Assembly: GCA_011620045.1 (NCBI GenBank)
Contig: WOZY01000103.1
Coordinates: 1-7,572, forward strand
Origin: Mesotoga sp.
GTDB taxonomy: Bacteria; Thermotogota; Thermotogae; Petrotogales; Kosmotogaceae
Direction: 5' to 3'
DNA length: 7,572 nt
In this document: positions 1 to 6,136 of the stretch, one piece after another
Position numbering within the stretch: position 1 is the first letter of the stretch
Layout: each line of letters begins with the position of its first letter
The notes under the pieces: generated by a model
Database searches by the model: none
Seen by the model: only the letters and a program-made list of their open reading frames with translations
What the model was told of the DNA's origin: nothing
Made by a program: the position numbers and the translations under genes

Positions 1-351
1 CTCACTGAAACTTATTCCGCCCTCTATGTCTAAAACAACACGGGCGATGATCTTTCTGAATCTTCTAGAAAACAGAACCTGAGTCGAAAGAACCTGAAGC
101 GCTTCTCTTATCCTGACACCAGAGGAAACCATCGTGGCCAACTGTCTCGAAAAGATACTGACTTCCTTCTGAGAGGCGGGAAACAACGAAGCCTTAGTTA
201 AGCTGCGAGTCGATGATGACTGCTTAATGGAACTGACAACATAGCCCCTGCTGGAGAGGATTTGGAGTGCCTCTAGTTTGGAATTTGCGGTGAGCTTGCC
301 TTTTTCGGGCCTTCCTTTGATGTTGATCACTTCATAACGGAAATCAGGCAT
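1..351 (-). CDS. Type II secretion / type IV pilus inner-membrane platform protein, GspF/PilC family (partial, N-terminal 117 residues)
   Basis: Members of this family sit in the inner membrane as the platform of type IV pilus or type II secretion machines and couple the cytoplasmic ATPase to pilin assembly. The window holds only the first 117 codons of about 400; the gene runs off the left edge with no stop. Residues 1-43 form the usual short leader domain (MPDFRYEVINIKGRPEKGKL, then a helix containing EALQILSSRGY). Residues 65-117 are the start of the first T2SSF domain: FSRQLATMVSSGVRIREALQ, then DIEGGISFSE, which matches the family pattern of RQLAxxxxxGxxxxxAL followed by IexGxxxSeA. The ATG at 351 is chosen because AGGTGG (360-365) lies 8 nt upstream, inside the end of ispF. 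It begins 3 bp after the ispF stop, so it is probably translated from the dnaN-ispF message. Pilus and secretion homologues cannot be separated from this fragment. The N-terminal half fits the family well, and no defect is visible. Confidence 0.88.
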   Translation of the reverse strand, partial: MPDFRYEVINIKGRPEKGKLTANSKLEALQILSSRGYVVSSIKQSSSTRSLTKASLFPASQKEVSIFSRQLATMVSSGVRIREALQVLSTQVLFSRRFRKIIARVVLDIEGGISFSE

Positions 352-354
352 TTC

Positions 355-822
355 TCACTCCACCTCTCTCAAAAGACAGACTGCATGGGCATGAACAAAA
401 TCAGGGCTGCTGCCGTTCCCGGACTTTGGTTTGATATTCACGAACTCGCTTCCCACTCCAAGAGCTTCAGCAACATTTTCGATCATTGATCCAACAAAGC
501 CAGCCAGTTTCACGCTTTCTATAACGACAACTGTATCGATATTCAGCAGTTGCCAACGTCCCTTTATCGCTCCTGTTATCTCAGATAGAAACTCCAAGCT
601 TCTTCGATCTCTATTCAAGTCGTTCTCTGGAAACTCAGTACCGATATTCCCCAAAGATGCTGCGCCCAGAATTGCGTCCACAATCGCGTGACAAAGAGCA
701 TCGCCGTCAGAGTGACCAGAAAGGTAAAGGGAATCAGATACTCTTACGCCTCCAAGAAATAATCCCTTATTCCCAACTATTATCGGATGAACATCATAAC
801 CGATTCCTACCCTGATATTCAT
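355..822 (-). CDS. ispF: 2-C-methyl-D-erythritol 2,4-cyclodiphosphate synthase
   Basis: IspF closes CDP-methylerythritol 2-phosphate to the cyclodiphosphate and releases CMP, a cytoplasmic step of the MEP isoprenoid pathway. At 155 residues the length is normal. The family start GIGYDVH gives metal ligands D10 and H12; GHSDGDALCH (36-45) supplies the third ligand, H45, and is followed by the helix AIVDAILGAASLG. Several usually conserved positions differ. GDIG reads GNIG (N59). FPDTD with the following KGADS reads FPEND then LNRDRRS. The C-terminal nucleotide and second-metal loop, usually KAxTxEGLG, reads KPKSGNGSS, so the Glu position is N136 and the following glycine-rich turn is shortened. 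The fold assignment is safe; full activity is inferred and less certain. Its ATG overlaps the dnaN stop by 4 bp (ATGA) and has only a weak AGG upstream, suggesting translational coupling to dnaN. Confidence 0.93.
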   Translation of the reverse strand: MNIRVGIGYDVHPIIVGNKGLFLGGVRVSDSLYLSGHSDGDALCHAIVDAILGAASLGNIGTEFPENDLNRDRRSLEFLSEITGAIKGRWQLLNIDTVVVIESVKLAGFVGSMIENVAEALGVGSEFVNIKPKSGNGSSPDFVHAHAVCLLREVE

Positions 823-1922
823 ATGAGCCTAATCGGCATTATGATATAAGTGTATCCCTGCACATCTACAGGGTTCATCTGGAGCGGGCTGTTCGAGTCG
901 ACAAAATTCAGTTCCACCGAGTCGGAATCAATCTTCTTCGCCGACTCAGAAAGGAATCTGGGATTGAATGCTATAACGATGTTGTCACCCTCTTTGTTCA
1001 CTCCAATAACCTCGACTGATTCTCCGTGGTCTGGACTTCTGGCAATAATCTTGAACTGCTCATCGTCTATCTCAAACTTGACCGAATCGGATCCAAGTCT
1101 TGCGGCAATCGATGCTCTTCTAACAGCATCAGAAAAAGTCTCTGTCGGGATCACCACTCTTGCTTTGAATGACTTTGGAAGGACTTTTCTATAGTCAGGA
1201 AACTCCGCATCAACTACTTTAGTCACTATTTCGGTTCCATCAAAGGAGAACTGCACGCGCGAACCATCGTAAGTTATCTTCATAACATCAGACATTGCGG
1301 CTTTCAGGCTGTTCTGAAGATCCCTCATGCTCTTCAACGTCAGCAAAAAGTGATCATCAATGTTAAGATCAATTCTCTCCTCGGAAAGGGCCATTCTGAA
1401 ACCATCCGCAGCCACAAGACGAAGATACCCGTCATCAAATTCCCAGTAGACACTGTTCAAGTTTCTCATGAACTCGTCTCTGGCTGCGCAAAAGATGACT
1501 CTTTCAACCATCAGCTCAACTGAAGATACGGAAACTGTGAAGTCAAGTCCCCCCGCTGCTGGCTCGATATCCGGGAAATCATCAGGGTTCATTGTTGGAA
1601 GAGTGAAACGTGCACTTGCCATTCGGATAACCATGTTAGTTTCTTCCGTCTCAAAGATAACTTCTCCTTCAGGCAGATTCCTGACTATCTCGAGAACCAA
1701 ATGCGCATCGATAACGAAATTGCAGCTTCCATCTATATGCTTTGGTTTCAGCTCGGTAGTGATTGCTGTCTCTAAATCGGTACCTACAAGCTTAATTGTC
1801 GACTCATCCTTCATTGAGAAATATATGCCTGAAAGAATCGGCTTGACATTTTTTGGAGCGACTGCCCCAGAAACCGACTCTAATCTCGTGAGGATTTCGG
1901 AACGAGCTGCGACAAATTTCAT
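819..1922 (-). CDS. dnaN: DNA polymerase III subunit beta (sliding clamp)
   Basis: The beta clamp forms a ring around DNA that tethers the replicative polymerase and recruits repair and ligation factors. The 367-residue product has the normal length and the three repeated clamp domains (about 1-120, 125-245 and 246-367). Recognisable family stretches are KPILSGIYF near residue 27, LPTMNPDDFPDIE near 108, LRLVAADGFRMAL near 170, VVDAEFPDYRKVLP near 235, and the C-terminal YIIMPIRLI, which lines the hydrophobic pocket for clamp-binding motifs. A second in-frame ATG lies at 1925, but GGAGG (1929-1933) is 6 nt from the ATG at 1922 and only 3 nt from the other, so MKF is the better start. The gene leads a probable dnaN-ispF-pilC-like operon, transcribed from an extended -10 promoter at 1953-1961. 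No dnaA or replication-origin features were seen nearby. Confidence 0.97.
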   Translation of the reverse strand: MKFVAARSEILTRLESVSGAVAPKNVKPILSGIYFSMKDESTIKLVGTDLETAITTELKPKHIDGSCNFVIDAHLVLEIVRNLPEGEVIFETEETNMVIRMASARFTLPTMNPDDFPDIEPAAGGLDFTVSVSSVELMVERVIFCAARDEFMRNLNSVYWEFDDGYLRLVAADGFRMALSEERIDLNIDDHFLLTLKSMRDLQNSLKAAMSDVMKITYDGSRVQFSFDGTEIVTKVVDAEFPDYRKVLPKSFKARVVIPTETFSDAVRRASIAARLGSDSVKFEIDDEQFKIIARSPDHGESVEVIGVNKEGDNIVIAFNPRFLSESAKKIDSDSVELNFVDSNSPLQMNPVDVQGYTYIIMPIRLI

Positions 1923-1928
1923 CATACA

Positions 1929-1933
1929 CCTCC
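1929..1933 (-). promoter_or_regulatory. Ribosome binding site of dnaN
   Basis: GGAGG on the minus strand lies 6 nt before the ATG at 1922 and 3 nt before the ATG at 1925. The spacing favours the inner ATG as the dnaN start. Confidence 0.8.
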
Positions 1934-1952
1934 ACTTGATTAGCTTTTATAA

Positions 1953-1961
1953 ATTATAACA
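1953..1961 (-). promoter_or_regulatory. Extended -10 promoter of the dnaN-ispF operon
   Basis: The minus strand reads TGTTATAAT, an exact TGn plus TATAAT extended -10 element, about 20 bp before the dnaN ribosome binding site. No good -35 box stands 16-18 bp upstream, which is tolerable for an extended -10 promoter. The predicted start point is near 1946, giving a leader of roughly 25 nt. Confidence 0.6.
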
Positions 1962-1967
1962 TCTATA

Positions 1968-1976
1968 TGGCATAAT
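1968..1976 (+). promoter_or_regulatory. Putative extended -10 promoter of nfi
   Basis: The plus strand reads TGGCATAAT, a TGn motif followed by a one-mismatch TATAAT. A weak TTATAA lies about 18 bp upstream. The predicted start is near 1983, giving a leader of about 44 nt before the nfi ATG. The CATAAT is also the left arm of a perfect CATAAT-C-ATTATG palindrome (1971-1983). Confidence 0.42.
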
Positions 1977-1983
1977 CATTATG
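1971..1983. repeat. Short palindrome CATAAT-C-ATTATG at the nfi promoter
   Basis: Two perfect 6-bp arms flank one central base, covering the predicted -10 box and start point of nfi. It could be an operator half-site pair, but it is AT-rich and short, so chance is a real alternative. Confidence 0.4.
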
Positions 1984-2026
1984 AGAAGCGACGACGATAG
2001 ATTCCTTCTGTCGAGGAGCAGTACTT

Positions 2027-2704
2027 ATGAACACAGCGAATATTCACACTTGGGTGATGGAACCAATTCAGGCTATCGATTTGCAGAGGAGGCTTAGGAA
2101 GCGCCTCGTATTTGAGGATTACGCAGGCCAGCCCGAACTGATAGCCGGCGTCGATGTTTCCTTCCCTTCAAGAGATATCGCCCTCGCCGTAGTTGTGATT
2201 ATGGAATTTCGATCGCTACGCGTGATTGACTACTTCCACTCGGTTGAGAAAATCGATACACCTTACATTCCGGGACTTCTATCTTTCAGAGAAGGCCCGC
2301 CGATAGTGAAGGCTCTCTCGAAATCCCCTGAAGTCGACCTGATCTTCTTTGATGGACATGGAATAGCGCACCCAAGGGGTATTGGTATAGCTTCTCACAT
2401 TGGTCTCTTTGTGGAGAAACCAACCATTGGAATCGCCAAAAGTCTTCTATACGGTGAATTGAAAGGCCACCCTGAAGAGAAGGGAGAGAAGGCCCCAATT
2501 CACGATCCCGATGGACGACTTCTTGGATATGCCGTTTGCACAAGGAAAGGTGTGAAACCAGTTTTCGTTTCGCCAGGGAATCGAATTACTCCAGAATCTG
2601 CAGTTGATCTCGTCTTGAAAACTACAGGCAAGTACAGAATACCTGAACCGACCAGGCAAGCTCACATTCTAACCCAAGAACTGAAGGATCAACTTATCCT
2701 GTAG
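2027..2704 (+). CDS. nfi: Endonuclease V (deoxyinosine 3' endonuclease)
   Basis: Endonuclease V nicks DNA one base 3' of deoxyinosine, starting repair of deaminated adenine. The 225-residue product covers the whole family. The catalytic residues stand at nearly the positions known from the T. maritima enzyme: D43 in AGVDVSF, the wedge tyrosine Y80 in PYIPGLLSFRE with E89, D109 in FFDGHGIAHPR with H115, and K138 in IGIAKS. RIPEPTRQAH near the C-terminus is also typical. The ATG at 2027 is supported by GAGGAG (2013-2018) 8 nt upstream, and by IHTW at residues 6-9, which matches the family N-terminus as I recall it. It is the only plus-strand gene here, divergent from dnaN and convergent with the ROK gene, overlapping that gene's end by 16 bp. 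No intrinsic terminator is visible at its end. Nothing suggests loss of function. Confidence 0.96.
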   Translation: MNTANIHTWVMEPIQAIDLQRRLRKRLVFEDYAGQPELIAGVDVSFPSRDIALAVVVIMEFRSLRVIDYFHSVEKIDTPYIPGLLSFREGPPIVKALSKSPEVDLIFFDGHGIAHPRGIGIASHIGLFVEKPTIGIAKSLLYGELKGHPEEKGEKAPIHDPDGRLLGYAVCTRKGVKPVFVSPGNRITPESAVDLVLKTTGKYRIPEPTRQAHILTQELKDQLIL

Positions 2705-3639
2705 AACACTATTGAAGCGGCTCCTTTTATTCCTGCATTTTCCACAAGTTTACTCAAGGTTATACTGAAGGTTCCGTGGAAAGATGGCATTACGTATTCT
2801 GGCATCTTTTTCTGTATGCTGTCAATGAGCAAATCTCCCGCCTTACTAATTCCACCGCCAATTATTATGTGTTCGGGATTGAATACGTGTATGTAATTAC
2901 CTATTGCCGTTGCTAGAGCCCTCGTTGCTCTTTCAACAACAATCGTTGCTGCAAGATCACCAGCTCGCGCGGAATCGAAGACTACTTTTGCAGTTATCTC
3001 GGGCGAGGCAAAAATCAAAGACTCGGGAAATCTCTTCGAAAACTCCCTGGCCATGTTAACGATGGCGGTTGCTGACGCAAGCGATTCAAGGCATCCATGA
3101 GAACCGCATCCACAGAGCGGACCCCCGGGTTCCACAATAGTGTGTCCAAGTTCACCACCATAGCCCAGGCTCCCTGTCATTAGCATTCCATGAGTAATTA
3201 CTCCTCCTCCGACACCGGTCCCTAGAGTGAGTCCCAACATATGCTGACTTCCTTTGAACTCTCCGAATGCCCACTCCCCAAGGATGAAGGAATTCGCATC
3301 GTTTTCGATGAACGTCTTAATTCACGTAATCTTCTCCAACATCGCGGCTAGTCCAAATCCCGACCAGTCTGGAAGGTTTGGCGAGAACAAGACGGTGCTG
3401 GTTTCGTGGTCAATCGATCCCGGCGATCCGACACCAATACCGATAACATCGGAGGAGTTCATTCCAGATTCGTGAAGGAGTTCCTCAACTGCGTCACCTA
3501 TTCTTGTCACGACGGCGATTCTTCCGTCGAACACCTTTGTAGGAATCATCCTTTTTTCGATAATCTTTCCATCTTCTTGTACGATTCCAATCTTAGTCTC
3601 GGTACCACCCAGATCGATTCCGATTACGTGCTCAGCCAT
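2689..3639 (-). pseudogene. ROK-family sugar kinase (glucokinase-like), interrupted by one in-frame TGA
   Basis: ROK kinases phosphorylate glucose or related sugars with ATP. The frame here is complete at 316 codons, the usual length, except that codon 106 is TGA (3322-3324). No frameshift is present: the reading continues in the same frame as IKTFIENDANSF. Motifs visible are the phosphate loop GIDLGGTETK (7-16), GIGVGSPGSID, the catalytic ENDAN (D114), LGTGVGGG (139-146), and the zinc site made of H166 with C176, C178 and C183 in GHTIVEPGGPLCGCGSHGCLE. The N-terminal piece ends before the catalytic Asp, and the next ATG (3240) lies after it, so neither fragment alone should be active. The TGA sits where a Gly codon is expected (T-G-I before the strand leading to ENDAN), one base from GGA. 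A sequencing error or a recent mutation are both possible. The start at 3639 is preferred over 3645 because GGGAG lies 6 nt upstream. The gene follows rho by 13 bp. Confidence 0.85.
3322..3324 (-). other. In-frame TGA interrupting the ROK kinase
   Basis: TGA replaces the expected glycine codon just before IKTFIENDAN. Reading frame and family similarity are intact on both sides. TGA also ends dnaN, ispF, rplQ and rpoA in this window, so it is a genuine stop in this organism. Confidence 0.85.
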
Positions 3640-3645
3640 TGACAT

Positions 3646-3650
3646 CTCCC
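3646..3650 (-). promoter_or_regulatory. Ribosome binding site of the ROK kinase
   Basis: GGGAG on the minus strand directly abuts the ATG at 3645 but is 6 nt from the ATG at 3639, so it picks the latter. It lies just after the rho stop codon (3653-3655). Confidence 0.7.
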
Positions 3651-3652
3651 GT

Positions 3653-5302
3653 CTAGTACTGCTTTTTCTCCATCTCTATCAAGTCCAGGAACTCTTCATT
3701 TGTGGCCGTTCCCCGCAGTTTATCCATGATTAGTCTCAGACCCTCTTCTTCAGACATTGATGAAAGCATTCTTCTGAGAACCCAGACCTTTCTCAGAATG
3801 TCAGAAGGAAGAAGAAGTTCTTCTCTCCTAGTACCGGAGAGGGTGAGGTTGATCGAAGGGAACATTCTCTTATTGGCAAGCTGCCTCGAAAGGATCAATT
3901 CCATGTTTCCAGTACCCTTGAATTCCTCAAATATTACCTCATCCATCTTGCTTCCCGTTTCAACAAGAGCCGTTGCGATGATTGTAAGGCTTCCGCCTTC
4001 TTCGATATTTCTTGCTGCACCAAAGAAGTACTTCGGCTTGTACAGTGCCGAAGGGTCTACTCCTCCAGACAGAAGCTTTCCACTTGGCGGAACATAGAGA
4101 TTGTAGGCTCTTGCCAGCCTCGTAATGCTGTCAAGGAGGATGACCACATCGTAGTTGAACTCCACTAATCGCTTGGCCATCTCAATAGTCATTTCGGCAA
4201 CCCTGATCTGTTTCTCGGGATGCATGTCGAATGGAGCGGCAATCACATGTGCATTTGAACTCCTTCTGAGATCGGTAACCTCTTCTGGTCTTTCATCGAT
4301 CAGCAGAATTATTCTGACTGTATCGGGATGGTTTTCAGCGATTCCATTTGCGAGTTCCTTTAGCAATATCGTCTTCCCAGCCTTAGGAGGAGAGACAATC
4401 AGACCTCTCTGTCCCTTTCCTATTGGAGAAAAGAGGTCGACAATTCTCGTACTCATAATGTGAGGTTCTGTTTCCGTGATAAGCTTTTCTTCTGGGTGAA
4501 TAGGCGTCAGATTCTGAAAGGTAATTCTCTCAGCTGCGAAGTTGATCGCTTTGTGATTAATAGCTTCTATTCTCAGGAGCGCGAAATACTTCTCTCCTTC
4601 TTTCGGTGGCCTCACCTGGCCTGCAACTGTATCGCCGCTGGTGAGATTAAACCTTCTGATCTGCGACTGGCTAACATAAATGTCATTTGAGCTGGGGAGA
4701 AGGTTGTTGTCGAGAGTTCTTAGAAAACCATACCCTCCGTCCGTAATCTCCAGCACACCCTGATCAAAGAAGTAACCATATGATTCGGTCTGAGCCTTGA
4801 GAACGGCGAAAATCAAATCCTTCTTGGCCATCTGGGTATAACCCTGCACATCGTACTTCCTCGCAAGCTTATAAACCTCTCTTATGGGCATTGCCTGCAG
4901 CTGAGAGATGTCGATTTCCACTTCCCTGATGTTATCTTTGTCTTTGTCTTTGTCTTTGTCCTTTTCTCTTTCCTTCCTGGGGATTTCTTTTACGTCGTTC
5001 GAAACGCTTTCCTTTCCAGCTTCCTTGGGCGCAGAGTTCTCCACTTTGGAGTCTCTGGGATCTTCTCTAGAGATAATTTCAACTACATTTTTCTCCTCAG
5101 TAGTCTGTCCAACAGGAGTCTTTACAGATTCCTGATTCTCTTCGGTCCTCTCCGGTTCAGTCTTCTTTCTAGTCGTTCTCTTTCTTGTTGTCTTTTTTTC
5201 GGTGACAGTTTTTTCCTCAAGTTCAGTTGGTGTTTCTTCAGTTTTCTTTTTTCTTGGGCTCAAATTTGACGGTACATTCAGTCCGCCGCAGGAAGAATGC
5301 AC
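3653..5302 (-). CDS. rho: Transcription termination factor Rho with long disordered N-terminal extension
   Basis: Rho is the hexameric RNA-dependent ATPase that pulls RNA polymerase off untranslated transcripts. The 549-residue product is about 120 longer than a typical 420-430 residue Rho. Residues 1-128 are low-complexity, rich in K, E, T and R, including TTRKRTTRKK and a KDKDKDKDKD run (114-123). The core then follows: N-terminal helical domain (about 131-175), the RNA-binding cold-shock-like domain with GGYGFLR (189-195), Walker A SPPKAGKT (304-311), catalytic E337 in LLIDERPEEVTDL, Walker B VVILLDS with D391, the LLSGGVDPSALYKPK region (410-424), and the arginine finger in SGTRREELLL (R492 by alignment). 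All key residues are present. The start is GTG at 5302: an in-frame TAG directly precedes it, GGAGG (5307-5311) lies 4 nt upstream, and no in-frame ATG occurs before codon 138. It has its own promoter and is followed closely by the ROK gene. Confidence 0.97.
   Translation of the reverse strand: MHSSCGGLNVPSNLSPRKKKTEETPTELEEKTVTEKKTTRKRTTRKKTEPERTEENQESVKTPVGQTTEEKNVVEIISREDPRDSKVENSAPKEAGKESVSNDVKEIPRKEREKDKDKDKDKDNIREVEIDISQLQAMPIREVYKLARKYDVQGYTQMAKKDLIFAVLKAQTESYGYFFDQGVLEITDGGYGFLRTLDNNLLPSSNDIYVSQSQIRRFNLTSGDTVAGQVRPPKEGEKYFALLRIEAINHKAINFAAERITFQNLTPIHPEEKLITETEPHIMSTRIVDLFSPIGKGQRGLIVSPPKAGKTILLKELANGIAENHPDTVRIILLIDERPEEVTDLRRSSNAHVIAAPFDMHPEKQIRVAEMTIEMAKRLVEFNYDVVILLDSITRLARAYNLYVPPSGKLLSGGVDPSALYKPKYFFGAARNIEEGGSLTIIATALVETGSKMDEVIFEEFKGTGNMELILSRQLANKRMFPSINLTLSGTRREELLLPSDILRKVWVLRRMLSSMSEEEGLRLIMDKLRGTATNEEFLDLIEMEKKQY
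4935..4960 (-). repeat. Hexanucleotide tandem repeat inside rho
   Basis: On the plus strand TCTTTG is repeated four times perfectly with a partial fifth copy. On the coding strand this is alternating AAA and GAC codons, giving the Lys-Asp run at Rho residues 115-123. The 6-bp unit keeps the frame whatever the copy number. Confidence 0.9.
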
Positions 5303-5440
5303 CTACCCTCCTTCCGTGTCTTAGGAATTGCCAAAATTGTGAAGCTAACAGTATTTGTAAGAAAGCTTGGGAGATCCGTCTCCGGTGAGGTACCAGTTCT
5401 TTCACGAATAATATACCACTAAAGCAGCAAAATTCAAAGC
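5303..5440 (-). promoter_or_regulatory. rho leader and intergenic region with small hairpin
   Basis: This 138-bp gap separates the transaldolase stop from the rho start. It holds the promoter at 5410-5437 and about 100 nt of leader. The leader contains GGAGA-CGGA-TCTCC (5370-5383), a 5-bp stem with a 4-nt loop, overlapped by a competing CCG-GAGA-CGG. Neither is followed by a U-run, so they are not intrinsic terminators. Some bacteria autoregulate rho by attenuation in the leader; whether that happens here is inference. Confidence 0.4.
5410..5437 (-). promoter_or_regulatory. Promoter of rho
   Basis: The minus strand has TTGAAT (5432-5437), 16 bp of spacer, and TATATT (5410-5415) preceded by TGG, which forms an extended -10 (TGnTATATT). 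The predicted start is near 5402. It begins directly after the transaldolase stop codon, so rho can be expressed apart from the rpoA transcript. Confidence 0.6.
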
Positions 5441-6097
5441 TTACTGACCTTGCTGTTTCTTATAGCGCTTCCAGTCCTCTGTGAATCTCTCTATTCCGAT
5501 ATCAGTAAGCGGGTGACCAAATAGCTTCAGAAGTACTTCGAAAGGTATGGTTACGATATCTGCGCCCATCAAAGCTGCCTCAAGAACGTGCATTGGATGC
5601 CTAACGCTGGCGACAATTATCTCAGTGTTGTAACCGTAGTTGGCAAATATCTTGACAATCTCCTCAACAACTCCCATACCGCCACTCGCGATATCGTCCA
5701 ACCTTCCGACAAACGGGCTGACGTAGGTTGCACCAGCCTTTGCTGCAAGCGTTGCCTGGAGAGAATTGAAAATTAAGGTGACATTTGTCTTGATTCCTTC
5801 GCCGCTCAAGGTCTTTACCGCGCGCATCCCATCTCTTGTCATTGGGATCTTCACAACAACGTACTCGCTAAGAGAGGCCAATTCGCGCGCCTGAGAGATC
5901 ATGTTTTCATAATCTGTCGCGGTAACTTCCGCAGACACCGGCCCCTCAACTGTTTCACAGATTTCGACAACACGATCTTCAAACTTGGCATTTTCTCTTG
6001 AAACCAGAGTGGGATTAGTGGTGACTCCATCAACGAGTCCCAGTTTCATCCCTTCCCTGATATCTTCAATATTTGCCGTATCAAGGAATATCTTCAT
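5441..6097 (-). CDS. tal: Transaldolase, small TalC/FSA-type subfamily
   Basis: Transaldolase moves a dihydroxyacetone unit between sugar phosphates in the non-oxidative pentose phosphate pathway. The 218-residue product is one beta/alpha barrel of the small subfamily, the same length as the T. maritima enzyme as I recall it. Visible motifs: MKIFLDTAN (1-9), GVTTNPTL (24-31), the Schiff-base lysine K83 in [33 protein letters not shown] and the C-terminal [11 protein letters not shown]. Fructose-6-phosphate aldolases usually carry Gln at the position of E57 (SAEV) and Tyr at the position of F129 (SPFVGR). Glu and Phe here favour true transaldolase over aldolase, though activity could be mixed. 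A TTG lies at 6103, but GGAGG (6105-6109) is 7 nt from the ATG at 6097 and 1 nt from the TTG, so ATG is chosen. It follows rplQ after a hairpin. Confidence 0.94.
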   Translation of the reverse strand: MKIFLDTANIEDIREGMKLGLVDGVTTNPTLVSRENAKFEDRVVEICETVEGPVSAEVTATDYENMISQARELASLSEYVVVKIPMTRDGMRAVKTLSGEGIKTNVTLIFNSLQATLAAKAGATYVSPFVGRLDDIASGGMGVVEEIVKIFANYGYNTEIIVASVRHPMHVLEAALMGADIVTIPFEVLLKLFGHPLTDIGIERFTEDWKRYKKQQGQ

Positions 6098-6104
6098 CGC
6101 CAAA

Positions 6105-6109
6105 CCTCC
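6105..6109 (-). promoter_or_regulatory. Ribosome binding site of the transaldolase
   Basis: GGAGG on the minus strand is 7 nt before ATG 6097 and only 1 nt before the alternative TTG at 6103, which decides the start. It lies 5 nt past the 3' arm of the upstream hairpin. Confidence 0.8.
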
Positions 6110-6114
6110 GAAGA

Positions 6115-6136
6115 ATGGCTACCTTGCGGTAGCCAT
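6115..6136 (-). other. 9-bp hairpin with GCAA loop between rplQ and the transaldolase
   Basis: The arms 6115-6123 and 6128-6136 pair perfectly. In the minus-strand RNA the stem is ATGGCTACC/GGTAGCCAT, closed by GCAA, a stable GNRA tetraloop. The 5' arm begins in the last base of the rplQ stop. In the minus direction it is followed only by TTCTTC, a poor U-tract; the plus direction has six T after it, but no plus-strand gene ends there. It could be a leaky terminator, an mRNA end stabiliser or a processing site. Confidence 0.6.

Noticed and set aside
1468..1959. Plus-strand open frame of 163 codons opposite dnaN, and similar ones opposite rho (3702-4097, 4155-4463) and rpoA (6617-6961)
   Set aside because: They are mirror frames of clear genes, have no family resemblance, and show compositions expected of antisense reading.
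1923..2026. Replication origin next to dnaN
   Set aside because: No DnaA-box-like repeats were seen in the 100-bp gap, and dnaA is not adjacent.
3322..3324. Selenocysteine or recoded TGA in the ROK kinase
   Set aside because: ROK kinases have no Cys at this position, no SECIS-like hairpin stands out right after the TGA, and TGA ends several other genes here.
4908..5135. Serine/leucine-rich plus-strand frame resembling a signal peptide
   Set aside because: It is the antisense of the Lys/Asp repeat and charged extension of rho, which produces the Ser-Leu runs.
5370..5383. Hairpin GGAGA/TCTCC as a terminator for the transaldolase
   Set aside because: The stem is only 5 bp, there is no U-run, and it lies downstream of the rho promoter.
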